Position numbers and translations under genes: made by a program
Notes under the pieces: model-generated
Seen by the model: the letters and a program-made list of their open reading frames with translations, nothing else
Database searches by the model: none
Told to the model about the DNA's origin: nothing
Part shown: in pieces, positions 32,701-47,500 of the stretch
How positions within the stretch are numbered: the first letter of the stretch is position 1
How the letters are laid out: the number at the start of each line of letters is the position of its first letter
NCBI GenBank assembly: GCA_963971285.1
Contig: OZ020246.1
Span: forward strand, 12,073,217-12,137,216
Length of the DNA stretch: 64,000 nt
DNA from: Astropecten irregularis
Taxonomy: Eukaryota; Echinodermata; Asteroidea; Paxillosida; Astropectinidae
Direction of reading: 5' to 3'

Positions 32701-35700
32701 GACTACCAGGAACCATTTCGAACAAGAAAATGCCAATCAACTTGTCATGGAAGGATTTTTGTGTAATTTGAGGCCATTTTGTTCGTGACTGAAACTTCAA
32801 AAATTTTATGTGGTCCCCCACATGAGTTTTTTCGATTTCTGCCCCAAAACTGACTTTTTTCAGAAATGCGCGCTATCTTCCTCATAGGTCGCTATGACTA
32901 CCAGGAATCATTTAGAACAAAAAAATGCCAATCAACTTGTCATGGAAGGATTTTTGTGTAATTTGAGGCCATTTTGTTCGTGACTGAAACTTCAAAAATT
33001 TTATGTGGTCCCCCACATGAGTTTTTTCAATTTTTGCCCCATGACTGACTTTTTTCAGAAATGCGCGCTATCTTCCTCATAGGTCGCTATGACTACCAGG
33101 AACCATTTCGAACAAAAAGATGCCAATCATCTTGTTATGGAAGGATTTTTGTGTAATTTGAGGCCATTTTGTTCGTGACTGAAACTTCAAAAGTTTTATG
33201 TGGTCCCCCACATGAGTTTTTTCGATTTTTGCCCCAAAACTGACTTTTTTCAGAAATGCGCGCTATCTTCCTCATAGGTCGCTATGACTACCAGGAATCA
33301 TTTCGAACAAAAAAATGCCAATCAACTTGTCATGGAAGGATTTTTGTGCAATTTGAGGCCATTTTGTTCGTGACTGAAACTTCAAAAATTTTATGTGGTC
33401 CCCCACATGAGTTTTTTCAATTTTTGCCCCAAAACTGACTTTTTTCAGAAATGCGCGCTATCTTCCTCATAGGTCGCTATGACTACCAGGAACCATTTCG
33501 AACAAGAAAATGCCAATCAACTTGTCATGGAAGGATTTTTGTGTAATTTGAGGCAATTTTGTTCGTGACTGAAACTTCAAAAATTGTATGTGGTCCCCCA
33601 CATGAGTTTTTTCGATTTTTGCCCCAAAACTGACTTTTTTCAGAAATGCGCGCTATCTTCCTCATAGGTCGCTATGACTACCAGGAATCATTTAGAACAA
33701 AAAAATGCCAATCAACTTGTCATTGAAGGATTTTTGTATAATTTGAGGCCATTTTGTTCGTGACTGAAACTTCAAAAATTTTATGTGGTCCCCCACATGA
33801 GTTTTTTCAATTTTTGCCCCAAAACTGACTTTTTTCAGAAATGCGCGCTATCTTCCTCATAGGTCGCTATGACTACCAGGAACCATTTCGAACAAGAAAA
33901 TGCCAATCAACTTGTCATGGAAGGATTTTTGGGTAATTTGAGGCCATTTTGTTCGTGACTGAAACTTCAAAAATTTTATGTGGTCCCCCACAGCAGTTTT
34001 TTCAATTTTGACCCGAAAACGACTTTTTTCAGAAATGCGCGCTATCTTCCTCATAGGTCGCTATGACTACCAGGAATCATTTCGAACAAAAAAATGCCAA
34101 TCAACTTGTCATGGAAGGATTTTTGTGCAATTTGAGGCCATTTTGTTCGTGACTGAAACTTCAAAAATTTTATGTGGTCCCCCACATGATTTTTTTCGAT
34201 TTCTGCCCCAAAACTGACTTTTTTCAGAAATGCGCGCTATCTTCCTCATAGGTCGCTATGACTACCAGGAATCATTTCGAACAAAAAAATGCCAATCAAC
34301 TTGTCATGGAAGGATTTTTGTGTAATTTGAGGCCATTTTGTTCGTGACTGAAACTTCAAAAATTTTATGTGGTCCCCCACATGAGTTTTTTCAATTTTTG
34401 CCCCATAACTGACTTTTTTCAGAAATGCGCGCTATCTTCCTCATAGGTCGCTATGACTACCAGGAACCATTTCGAACAAAAAGATGCCAATCATCTTGTT
34501 ATGGAAGGATTTTTGTGTAATTTGAGGCCATTTTGTTCGTGACTGAAACTTCAAAAATTTTATGTGGTCCCCCACATGAGTTTTTTCGATTTTTGCCCCA
34601 AAACTGACTTTTTTCAGAAATGCGCGCTATCTTCCTCATAGGTCGCTATGACTACCAGGAATCATTTCGAACAAAAAAATGCCAATCAACTTGTCATGGA
34701 AGGATTTTTGTGCAATTTGAGGCCATTTTGTTCGTGACTGAAACTTCAAAAATTTGATGTGGTCCCCCACATGAGTTTTTTCAATTTTTGCCCCAAAACT
34801 GACTTTTTTCAGAAATGCGCGCTATCTTCCTCATAGGTCGCTATGACTACCAGGAATCATTTAGAACAAAAAAATGCCAATCAACTTGTCATTGAAGGAT
34901 TTTTGTATAATTTGAGGCCATTTTGTTCGTGACTGAAACTTCAAAAATTTTATGTGGTCCCCCACATGAGTTTTTTCAATTTTTGCCCCAAAACTGACTT
35001 TTTTCAGAAATGCGCGCTATCTTCCTCATAGGTCGCTATGACTACCAGGAACCATTTCGAACAAGAAAATGCCAATCAACTTGTCATGGAAGGATTTTTG
35101 GGTAATTTGAGGCCATTTTGTTCGTGACTGAAACTTCAAAAATTTTATGTGGTCCCCCACATGAGTTTTTTCAATTTTTGCCCCAAAACTGACTTTTTTC
35201 AGAAATGCGCGCTATCTTCCTCATAGGTCGCTATGACTACCAGGAACCATTTCGAACAAGAAAATGCCAATCAACTTGTCATGGAAGGATTTTTGGGTAA
35301 TTTGAGGCCATTTTGTTCGTGACTGAAACTTCAAAAATTTTATGTGGTCCCCCACATGAGTTTTTTTGATTTTTGCCCCAAAACTGACTTTTTTCAGAAA
35401 TGCGCGCTATCTTCCTCATAGGTCGCTATGACTACCAGGAACCATTTCGAACAAGAAAATGCCAATCAACTTGTCATGGAAGGATTTTTGGGTAATTTGA
35501 GGCCATTTTGTTCGTGACTGAAACTTCAAAAATTTTATGTGGTCCCCCACATGAGTTTTTTTGATTTTTGCCCCAAAACTGACTTTTTTCAGAAATGCGC
35601 GCTATCTTCCTCATAGGTCGCTATGACTACCAGGAATCATTTAGAACAAAAAAATGCCAATCAACTTGTCATGGAAGGATTTTTGTGTAATTTGAGGCCA

Positions 35701-38700
35701 TTTTGTTCGTGACTGAAACTTCAAAAATTTTATGTGGTCCCCCCACATGAGTTTTTTCGATTTTTGCCCCAAAACTGACTTTTTTTAGAAATGCGCGCTA
35801 TCTTCCTCATAGGTCGCTATGACTTCCAGGAACCATTTCGAACAAAAAAATGCCAATCAACTTGTCATGCAAGGATTTTTGTGTAATTTGAGGCCATTTT
35901 GTTCGTGACTGAAACTTGAAAAATTTTATGTGGTCCCCCACATGAGTTTTTTCGATTTTTGCCCAAAAACTAACTTTTTTCAGAAATGCGCGCTATCTTC
36001 CTCATAGGTCACTATGACTACCAGGAGCCATTTTAAACAAAAAAATGCCAATCAACTTGTCATGGAAGGATTTTTGTGTAATTTGAGGCCATTTTGTTTG
36101 TGACTGAAACTTCAAAAATTTTATGTGGTCCCCCACATGAGTTTTTTCGATTTTTGCCCAAAAACTGACTTTTTTCAGAAATGCGCGCTATCTTCCTCAT
36201 AGGTCGCTATGACTACCAGGAGCCATTTCGAACAAAAAAATGCCAATCAACTTTTCATGGAAGGATTTTTGTGTAATTTGAGGCCATTTTGTTTGTGACT
36301 GAAACTTCAAAAATTTTATGTGGTCCCCCACATGAGTTTTTTCGATTTTTGCCCAAAAACTGACTTTTTTCAGAAATGCGCGCTATCTTCCTCATAGGTC
36401 GCTATGACTACCAGGAGCCATTTCGAACAAAAAAATGCCAATGAACTTGTCATGGAAGGATTTTTGTGTAATTTGAGGCCATTTTGTTTGTGACTGAAAC
36501 TTCAAAAATTTTATGTGGTCCCCCACATGAGTTTTTTCGATTTTTGCCCCAAAACTGACTTTTTTCAGAAATGCACGCTATCTTCCTCATAGGTCGCAAT
36601 GACTACCAGGAGCCATTTCGAACAAAAAAATGCCAATCAACTTGTCATGGAAGGATTTTTGTGTAATTTGAGGCCATTTTGTTTGTGACTGAAACTTCAA
36701 AAATTTTATGTGGTCCCCCCACATGAGTTTTTTCGATTTTTGCCCAAAAACTGACTTTTTTCAGAAATGCGCGCTATCTTCCTCATAGGTCGCTATGACT
36801 ACCAGCAACCATTTCGAACAAAAAAATGCCAATCAACTTGTCATGGAAGGATTTTTGTGTAATTTGAGGCCATTTTGTTTGTGACTGAAACTTCAAAAAT
36901 TTTATGTGGTCCCCTACATGAGTTTTTTCGATTTTTGCCCAAAAACTGACTTTTTTCAGAAATGCGTGCTATCTTCCTCATAGGTCGCTATGACTACCAG
37001 GAGCCATTTCGAACAAAAAAATGCCAATCAACTTGTCATGGAAGGATTTTTGTGTAATTTGAGGCCATTTTGTTTGTGACTGAAACTTCAAAAATTTTAT
37101 GTGGTCCCCCACATGAGTTTTTTCGATTTTTGCCCAAAAACTGACTTTTTTCAGAAATGCGCGCTATCTTCCTCATAGGTCACTATGACTACCAGGAGCC
37201 ATTTTGAACAAAAAAATGCCAATCAACTTGTCATGGAAGGATTTTTGTGTAATTTGAGGCCATTTTGTTTGTGACTGAAACTTCAAAAATTTTATGTGGT
37301 CCCCCACATGAGTTTTTTCGATTTTTGCCCAAAAACTGACTTTTTTCAGAAATGCGCGCTATCTTCCTCATAGGTCGCTATGACTACCAGGAGCCATTTC
37401 GAACAAAAAAATGCCAATCAACTTTTCATGGAAGGATTTTTGTGTAATTTGAGGCCATTTTGTTTGTGACTGAAACTTCAAAAATTTTATGTGGTCCCCC
37501 ACATGAGTTTTTTCGATTTTTGCCCAAAAACTGACTTTTTTCAGAAATGCGCGCTATCTTCCTCATAGGTCGCTATGACTACCAGGAGCCATTTCGAACA
37601 AAAAAATGCCAATGAACTTGTCATGGAAGGATTTTTGTGTAATTTGAGGCCATTTTGTTTGTGACTGAAACTTCAAAAATTTTATGTGGTCCCCCACATG
37701 AGTTTTTTCGATTTTTGCCCCAAAACTGACTTTTTTCAGAAATGCACGCTATCTTCCTCATAGGTCGCAATGACTACCAGGAGCCATTTCGAACAAAAAA
37801 ATGCCAATCAACTTGTCATGGAAGGATTTTTGTGTAATTTGAGGCCATTTTGTTTGTGACTGAAACTTCAAAAATTTTATGTGGTCCCCCCACATGAGTT
37901 TTTTCGATTTTTGCCCAAAAACTGACTTTTTTCAGAAATGCGCGCTATCTTCCTCATAGGTCGCTATGACTACCAGCAACCATTTCGAACAAAAAAATGC
38001 CAATCAACTTGTCATGGAAGGATTTTTGTGTAATTTGAGGCCATTTTGTTTGTGACTGAAACTTCAAAAATTTTATGTGGTCCCCTACATGAGTTTTTTC
38101 GATTTTTGCCCAAAAACTGACTTTTTTCAGAAATGCGTGCTATCTTCCTCATAGGTCGCTATGACTACCAGGAGCCATTTCGAACAAAAAAATGCCAATC
38201 AACTTGTCATGGAAGGATTTTTGTGTAATTTGAGGCCATTTTGTTTGTGACTGAAACTTCAAAAATTTTATGTGGTCCCCCACATGAGTTTTTTCGATTT
38301 TTGCCCAAAAACTGACTTTTTTCAGAAATGCGCGCTATCTTCCTCATAGGTCACTATGACTACCAGGAGCCATTTTGAACAAAAAAATGCCAATCAACTT
38401 GTCATGGAAGGATTTTTGTGTAATTTGAGGCCATTTTGTTTGTGACTGAAACTTCAAAAATTTTATGTGGTCCCCCACATGAGTTTTTTCGATTTTTGCC
38501 CAAAAACTGACTTTTTTCAGAAATGCGCGCTATCTTCCTCATAGGTCGCTATGACTACCAGGAGCCATTTTGAACAAAAAAATGCCAATCAACTTGTCAT
38601 GCAAGGATTTTTGTGTAATTTGAGGCCATTTTGTTCCTGACTGAAACTTCAAAAATTTTATGTGGTCCCCCACATGAGCTTTTTCGATTTTTGCCCAAAA

Positions 38701-41700
38701 ACGGACTTTTTTCAGAAATGCGCGCTATCTTCCTCATAGGTCGCTATGACTACCAGGAACCATTTTGAACAAAAAAATGCCAATCAACTTGTCATGCAAG
38801 GATTTTTGTGTAATTTTAGGCCATTTTGTTCGTGACTGAAACTTCAAAAATTTTATGTGGTCCCCCACATGAGTTTTTTCGATTTTTGCCCCAAAACTGA
38901 CTTTTTTCAGAAATGCGCGCTATCTTCCTCAAAGTTAGCTATGACTACCAGGAACCATTTCGAACAAAAAAATGCCAATCAACTTGTCATGCAAGGATGT
39001 TTGTGTAATTTGAGGCCATTTTGTTCGTGACTGAAACTTCAAAAATTTTATGTGGTCCCCCACATGAGTTTTTTCGATTTTTGCCCAAAAACTGACTTTT
39101 TTCAGAAATGCGCGCTATCTTCCTCATAGGTCGCTATGACTACCAGGTGCCATTTCGAACAAAAAAATGCCAATGAACTTGTCATGGAAGGATTTTTGTG
39201 TAATTTGAGGCCATTTTGTTTGTGACTGAAACTTCAAAAATTTTATGTGGTCCCCCACATGAGTTTTTTCGATTTTTGCCCAAAAACTGACTTTTTTCAG
39301 AAATGCGCGCTATCTTCCTCATAGGTCGCTATGACTACCAGGAGCCATTTCGAACAAAAAAATGCCAATGAACTTGTCATGGAAGGATTTTTGTGTAATT
39401 TGAGGCCATTTTGTTTGTGACTGAAACTTCAAAAATTTTATGTGGTCCCCCACATGAGTTTTTTCGATTTTTGCCCCAAAACTGACTTTTTTCAGAAATG
39501 CACGCTATCTTCCTCATAGGTCGCAATGACTACCAGGAGCCATTTCGAACAAAAAAATGCCAATGAACTTGTCATGGAAGGATTTTTGTGTAATTTGAGG
39601 CCATTTTGTTTGTGACTGAAACTTCAAAAATTTTATGTGGTCCCCCACATGAGTTTTTTCGATTTTTGCCCCAAAACTGACTTTTTTCAGAAATGCACGC
39701 TATCTTCCTCATAGGTCGCAATGACTACCAGGAGCCATTTCGAACAAAAAAATGCCAATCAACTTGTCATGGAAGGATTTTTGTGTAATTTGAGGCCATT
39801 TTGTTTGTGACTGAAACTTCAAAAAATTTATGTGGTCCCCCCACATGAGTTTTATCGATTTTTGCCCAAAAACTGACTTTTTTCAGAAATGCGCGCTATC
39901 TTCCTCATAGGTCGCTATGACTACCAGCAACCATTTCGAACAAAAAAATGCCAATCAACTTGTCATGGAAGGATTTTTGTGTAATTTGAGGCCATTTTGT
40001 TTGTGACTGAAACTTCAAAAATTTTATGTGGTCCCCTACATGAGTTTTTTTCGATTTTTGCCCAAAAACTGACTTTTTTCAGAAATGCGTGCTATCTTCC
40101 TCATAGGTCGCTATGACTACCAGGAGCCATTTCGAACAAAAAAATGCCAATCAACTTGTCATGGAAGGATTTTTGTGTAATTTGAGGCCATTTTGTTCGT
40201 GACTGAAACTTCAAAAATTTTATGTGGTCCCCCACATGAGTTTTTTCAATTTTTGCCCCATAACTGACTTTTTTCAGAAATGCGCGCTATCTTCCTCATA
40301 GGTCGCTATGACTACCAGGAACCATTTCGAACAAAAAGATGCCAATCATCTTGTTATGGAAGGATTTTTGTGTAATTTGAGGCCATTTTGTTCGTGACTG
40401 AAACTTCAAAAATTTTATGTGGTCCCCCACATGAGTTTTTTCGATTTTTGCCCCAAAACTGACTTTTTTCAGAAATGCGCGCTATCTTCCTCATAGGTCG
40501 CTATGACTACCAGGAACCATTTCGAACAAGAAAATGCCAATCAACTTGTCATGGAAGGATTTTTGTGTAATTTGAGGCCATTTTGTTCGTGACTGAAACT
40601 TCAAAAATTTTATGTGGTCCCCCACATGAGTTTTTTCGATTTCTGCCCCAAAACTGACTTTTTTCAGAAATGCGCGCTATCTTCCTCATAGGTCGCTATG
40701 ACTACCAGGAATCATTTAGAACAAAAAAATGCCAATCAACTTGTCATGGAAGGATTTTTGTGTAATTTGAGGCCATTTTGTTCGTGACTGAAACTTCAAA
40801 AATTTTATGTGGTCCCCCACATGAGTTTTTTCAATTTTTGCCCCATAACTGACTTTTTTCAGAAATGCGCGCTATCTTCCTCATAGGTCGCTATGACTAC
40901 CAGGAACCATTTCGAACAAAAAGATGCCAATCATCTTGTTATGGAAGGATTTTTGTGTAATTTGAGGCCATTTTGTTCGTGACTGAAACTTCAAAAATTT
41001 TATGTGGTCCCCCACATGAGTTTTTTCGATTTTTGCCCCAAAACTGACTTTTTTCAGAAATGCGCGCTATCTTCCTCATAGGTCGCTATGACTACCAGGA
41101 ATCATTTCGAACAAAAAAATGCCAATCAACTTGTCATGGAAGGATTTTTGTGCAATTTGAGGCCATTTTGTTCGTGACTGAAACTTCAAAAATTTTATGT
41201 GGTCCCCCACATGAGTTTTTTCAATTTTTGCCCCAAAACTGACTTTTTTCAGAAATGCGCGCTATCTTCCTCATAGGTCGCTATGACTACCAGGAACCAT
41301 TTCGAACAAGAAAATGCCAATCAACTTGTCATGGAAGGATTTTTGTGTAATTTGAGGCAATTTTGTTCGTGACTGAAACTTCAAAAATTGTATGTGGTCC
41401 CCCACATGAGTTTTTTCGATTTTTGCCCCAAAACTGACTTTTTTCAGAAATGCGCGCTATCTTCCTCATAGGTCGCTATGACTACCAGGAATCATTTAGA
41501 ACAAAAAAATGCCAATCAACTTGTCATTGAAGGATTTTTGTATAATTTGAGGCCATTTTGTTCGTGACTGAAACTTCAAAAATTTTATGTGGTCCCCCAC
41601 ATGAGTTTTTTCAATTTTTGCCCCAAAACTGACTTTTTTCAGAAATGCGCGCTATCTTCCTCATAGGTCGCTATGACTACCAGGAACCATTTCGAACAAG

Positions 41701-44500
41701 AAAATGCCAATCAACTTGTCATGGAAGGATTTTTGGGTAATTTGAGGCCATTTTGTTCGTGACTGAAACTTCAAAAATTTTATGTGGTCCCCCACAGCAG
41801 TTTTTTCAATTTTGACCCGAAAACGACTTTTTTCAGAAATGCGCGCTATCTTCCTCATAGGTCGCTATGACTACCAGGAATCATTTCGAACAAAAAAATG
41901 CCAATCAACTTGTCATGGAAGGATTTTTGTGCAATTTGAGGCCATTTTGTTCGTGACTGAAACTTCAAAAATTTTATGTGGTCCCCCACATGAGTTTTTT
42001 CGATTTCTGCCCCAAAACTGACTTTTTTCAGAAATGCGCGCTATCTTCCTCATAGGTCGCTATGACTACCAGGAATCATTTCGAACAAAAAAATGCCAAT
42101 CAACTTGTCATGGAAGGATTTTTGTGCAATTTGAGGCCATTTTGTTCGTGACTGAAACTTCAAAAATTTTATGTGGTCCCCCACATGAGTTTTTTCAATT
42201 TTTGCCCCAAAACTGACTTTTTTCAGAAATGCGCGCTATCTTCCTCATAGGTCGCTATGACTACCAGGAACCATTTCGAACAAGAAAATGCCAATCAACT
42301 TGTCATGGAAGGATTTTTGTGTAATTTGAGGCAATTTTGTTCGTGACTGAAACTTCAAAAATTGTATGTGGTCCCCCACATGAGTTTTTTCGATTTTTGC
42401 CCCAAAACTGACTTTTTTCAGAAATGCGCGCTATCTTCCTCATAGGTCGCTATGACTACCATGAATCATTTAGAACAAAAAAATGCCAATCAACTTGTCA
42501 TTGAAGGATTTTTGTATAATTTGAGGCCATTTTGTTCGTGACTGAAACTTCAAAAATTTTATGTGGTCCCCCACATGAGTTTTTTCAATTTTTGCCCCAA
42601 AACTGACTTTTTTCAGAAATGCGCGCTATCTTCCTCATAGGTCGCTATGACTACCAGGAACCATTTCGAACAAGAAAATGCCAATCAACTTGTCATGGAA
42701 GGATTTTTGGGTAATTTGAGGCCATTTTGTTCGTGACTGAAACTTCAAAAATTTTATGTGGTCCCCCACAGCAGTTTTTTCAATTTTGACCCGAAAACGA
42801 CTTTTTTCAGAAATGCGCGCTATCTTCCTCATAGGTCGCTATGACTACCAGGAATCATTTCGAACAAAAAAATGCCAATCAACTTGTCATGGAAGGATTT
42901 TTGTGCAATTTGAGGCCATTTTGTTCGTGACTGAAACTTCAAAAATTTTATGTGGTCCCCCACATGAGTTTTTTCGATTTCTGCCCCAAAACTGACTTTT
43001 TTCAGAAATGCGCGCTATCTTCCTCATAGGTCGCTATGACTACCAGGAATCATTTCGAACAAAAAAATGCCAATCAACTTGTCATGGAAGGATTTTTGTG
43101 TAATTTGAGGCCATTTTGTTCGTGACTGAAACTTCAAAAATTTTATGTGGTCCCCCACATGAGTTTTTTCAATTTTTGCCCCATAACTGACTTTTTTCAG
43201 AAATGCGCGCTATCTTCCTCATAGGTCGCTATGACTACCAGGAACCATTTCGAACAAAAAGATGCCAATCATCTTGTTATGGAAGGATTTTTGTGTAATT
43301 TGAGGCCATTTTGTTCGTGACTGAAACTTCAAAAATTTTATGTGGTCCCCCACATGAGTTTTTTCGATTTTTGCCCCAAAACTGACTTTTTTCAGAAATG
43401 CGCGCTATCTTCCTCATAGGTCGCTATGACTACCAGGAATCATTTAGAACAAAAAAATGCCAATCAACTTGTCATTGAAGGATTTTTGTATAATTTGAGG
43501 CCATTTTGTTCGTGACTGAAACTTCAAAAATTTTATGTGGTCCCCCACATGAGTTTTTTCAATTTTTGCCCCAAAACTGACTTTTTTCAGAAATGCGCGC
43601 TATCTTCCTCATAGGTCGCTATGACTACCAGGAACCATTTCGAACAAGAAAATGCCAATCAACTTGTCATGGAAGGATTTTTGGGTAATTTGAGGCCATT
43701 TTGTTCGTGACTGAAACTTCAAAAATTTTATGTGGTCCCCCACATGAGTTTTTTCAATTTTTGCCCCAAAACTGACTTTTTTCAGAAATGCGCGCTATCT
43801 TCCTCATAGGTCGCTATGACTACCAGGAACCATTTCGAACAAGAAAATGCCAATCAACTTGTCATGGAAGGATTTTTGGGTAATTTGAGGCCATTTTGTT
43901 CGTGACTGAAACTTCAAAAATTTTATGTGGTCCCCCACATGAGTTTTTTTGATTTTTGCCCCAAAACTGACTTTTTTCAGAAATGCGCGCTATCTTCCTC
44001 ATAGGTCGCTATGACTACCAGGAACCATTTCGAACAAGAAAATGCCAATCAACTTGTCATGGAAGGATTTTTGGGTAATTTGAGGCCATTTTGTTCGTGA
44101 CTGAAACTTCAAAAATTTTATGTGGTCCCCCACATGAGTTTTTTTGATTTTTGCCCCAAAACTGACTTTTTTCAGAAATGCGCGCTATCTTCCTCATAGG
44201 TCGCTATGACTACCAGGAATCATTTAGAACAAAAAAATGCCAATCAACTTGTCATGGAAGGATTTTTGTGTAATTTGAGGCCATTTTGTTCGTGACTGAA
44301 ACTTCAAAAATTTTATGTGGTCCCCCCACATGAGTTTTTTCGATTTTTGCCCCAAAACTGACTTTTTTTAGAAATGCGCGCTATCTTCCTCATAGGTCGC
44401 TATGACTTCCAGGAACCATTTCGAACAAAAAAATGCCAATCAACTTGTCATGCAAGGATTTTTGTGTAATTTGAGGCCATTTTGTTCGTGACTGAAACTT
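29800..44500 (+). repeat. Higher-order repeat: ~4.5-6 kb block duplicated at 7,804-base offset
   Basis: Sequence from about 29.8 to 34.3 kb recurs at 37.6 to 42.1 kb, exactly 7,804 bases (40 monomers) later. Examples are the frames at 33256/41060 and 33857/41661, and the CCTCAAAGTTAGC variant at about 31126/38930. Similarity continues to about 35.9 and 44.5 kb, with whole-monomer gains and losses. The 5-monomer block 41060-42033 is itself repeated at 42034-43007 (974-base offset). Confidence 0.8.
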
Positions 44501-47500
44501 CAAAAATTGTATGTGGTCCCCCACATGAGTTTTTTCAATTTTTGCCCAAAAACTGACTTTTTTCAGAAATGCGCGCTATCTTCCTCATAGTTAGCTATGA
44601 CTACCAGGAACCATTTCGAACAAGAAAAATGCCAATCAACTTGTCATGCAAGGATTTTTGTGTAATTAAAGGCCATTTTGTTCGTGACTAAAACTTCAAA
44701 AATTGTATGTGGTCCCCCACATGAGTTTTTTCGATTTTTGCCCAAAAACTGACTTTTTTCAGAAATGCGAGCTATCTTCCTCATAGTTAGCTATGACTAC
44801 CAGGAACCATTTCGAACAAAAAAATGCCAATCAACTTGTCATGGAAGGATTTTTGTGTAATTTGAGGCCATTTTGTTCGTGACTGAAACTTCAAAAATTT
44901 AATGTGGTCCCCCACAGCAGTTTTTTCAATTTTGACCCAAAAACGACTTTTTTCAGAAATGCGCGCTATCTTCCTCATAGGTCGCTATGACTACCAGGAA
45001 CCATTTCGAACAAGAAAATGCCAATCAACTTGTCATGGAAGGATTTTTGTGTAATTTGAGGCCATTTTGTTCGTGACTGAAACTTCAAAAATTTTATGTG
45101 GTCCCCCACATGAGTTTTTTCAATTTTTGCCCCAAAACTGACTTTTTTCAGAAATGCGCGCTATCTTCCTCATAGGTCGCTATGACTACCAGGAACCATT
45201 TCGAACAAGAAAATGCCAATCAACTTGTCATGGAAGGATTTTTGTGTAATTTGAGGCCATTTTGTTCGTGACTGAAACTTCAAAAATTTTATGTGGTCCC
45301 CCACATGAGTTTTTTCGATTTCTGCCCCAAAACTGACTTTTTTCAGAAATGCGCGCTATCTTCCTCATAGGTCGCTATGACTACCAGGAATCATTTCGAA
45401 CAAAAAAATGCCAATCAACTTGTCATGGAAGGATTTTTGTGTAATTTGAGGCCATTTTGTTCGTGACTGAAACTTCAAAAATTTTATGTGGTCCCCCACA
45501 TGAGTTTTTTCAATTTTTGCCCCATAACTGACTTTTTTCAGAAATGCGCGCTATCTTCCTCATAGGTCGCTATGACTACCAGGAATCATTTAGAACAAAA
45601 AAATGCCAATCAACTTGTCATGGAAGGATTTTTGTGTAATTTGAGGCCATTTTGTTCGTGACTGAAACTTCAAAAATTTTATGTGGTCCCCCACATGAGT
45701 TTTTTCAATTTTTGCCCCATAACTGACTTTTTTCAGAAATGCGCGCTATCTTCCTCATAGGTCGCTATGACTACCAGGAACCATTTCGAACAAAAAGATG
45801 CCAATCATCTTGTTATGGAAGGATTTTTGTGTAATTTGAGGCCATTTTGTTCGTGACTGAAACTTCAAAAATTTTATGTGGTCCCCCACATGAGTTTTTT
45901 CGATTTTTGCCCCAAAACTGACTTTTTTCAGAAATGCGCGCTATCTTCCTCATAGGTCGCTATGACTACCAGGAATCATTTCGAACAAAAAAATGCCAAT
46001 CAACTTGTCATGGAAGGATTTTTGTGCAATTTGAGGCCATTTTGTTCGTGACTGAAACTTCTAAAATTTTATGTGGTCCCCCACATGAGTTTTTTCAATT
46101 TTTGCCCAAAAACTGACTTTTTTCAGAAATGCGAGCTATCTTCCTCATAGTTAGCTATGACTACCAGGAACCATTTCGAACAAAAAAATGCCAATCAACT
46201 TGTCATGGAAGGATTTTTGTGTAATTTGAGGCCATTTTGTTCGTGACTGAAACTTCAAAAATTTAATGTGGTCCCCCACAGCAGTTTTTTCAATTTTGAC
46301 CCAAAAACGACTTTTTTCAGAAATGCGCGCTATCTTCCTCATAGGTCGCTATGACTACCAGGAACCATTTCGAACAAGAAAATGCCAATCAACTTGTCAT
46401 GGAAGGATTTTTGTGTAATTTGAGGCCATTTTGTTCGTGACTGAAACTTCAAAAATTTTATGTGGTCCCCCACATGAGTTTTTTCAATTTTTGCCCCGAA
46501 ACTGACTTTTTTCAGAAATGCGCGCTATCTTCCTCATAGGTCGCTATGACTACCAGGAACCATTTCGAACAAGAAAATGCCAATCAACTTGTCATGGAAG
46601 GATTTTTGTGTAATTTGAGGCCATTTTGTTCGTGACTGAAACTTCAAAAATTTTATGTGGTCCCCCACATGAGTTTTTTCGATTTCTGCCCCAAAACTGA
46701 CTTTTTTCAGAAATGCGCGCTATCTTCCTCATAGGTCGCTATGACTACCAGGAATCATTTCGAACAAAAAAATGCCAATCAACTTGTCATGGAAGGATTT
46801 TTGTGTAATTTGAGGCCATTTTGTTCGTGACTGAAACTTCAAAAATTTTATGTGGTCCCCCACATGAGTTTTTTCAATTTTTGCCCCATAACTGACTTTT
46901 TTCAGAAATGCGCGCTATCTTCCTCATAGGTCGCTATGACTACCAGGAATCATTTAGAACAAAAAAATGCCAATCAACTTGTCATGGAAGGATTTTTGTG
47001 TAATTTGAGGCCATTTTGTTCGTGACTGAAACTTCAAAAATTTTATGTGGTCCCCCACATGAGTTTTTTCAATTTTTGCCCCATAACTGACTTTTTTCAG
47101 AAATGCGCGCTATCTTCCTCATAGGTCGCTATGACTACCAGGAACCATTTCGAACAAAAAGATGCCAATCATCTTGTTATGGAAGGATTTTTGTGTAATT
47201 TGAGGCCATTTTGTTCGTGACTGAAACTTCAAAAATTTTATGTGGTCCCCCACATGAGTTTTTTCGATTTTTGCCCCAAAACTGACTTTTTTCAGAAATG
47301 CGCGCTATCTTCCTCATAGGTCGCTATGACTACCAGGAATCATTTCGAACAAAAAAATGCCAATCAACTTGTCATGGAAGGATTTTTGTGCAATTTGAGG
47401 CCATTTTGTTCGTGACTGAAACTTCAAAAATTTTATGTGGTCCCCCACATGAGTTTTTTCAATTTTTGCCCCAAAACTGACTTTTTTCAGAAATGCGCGC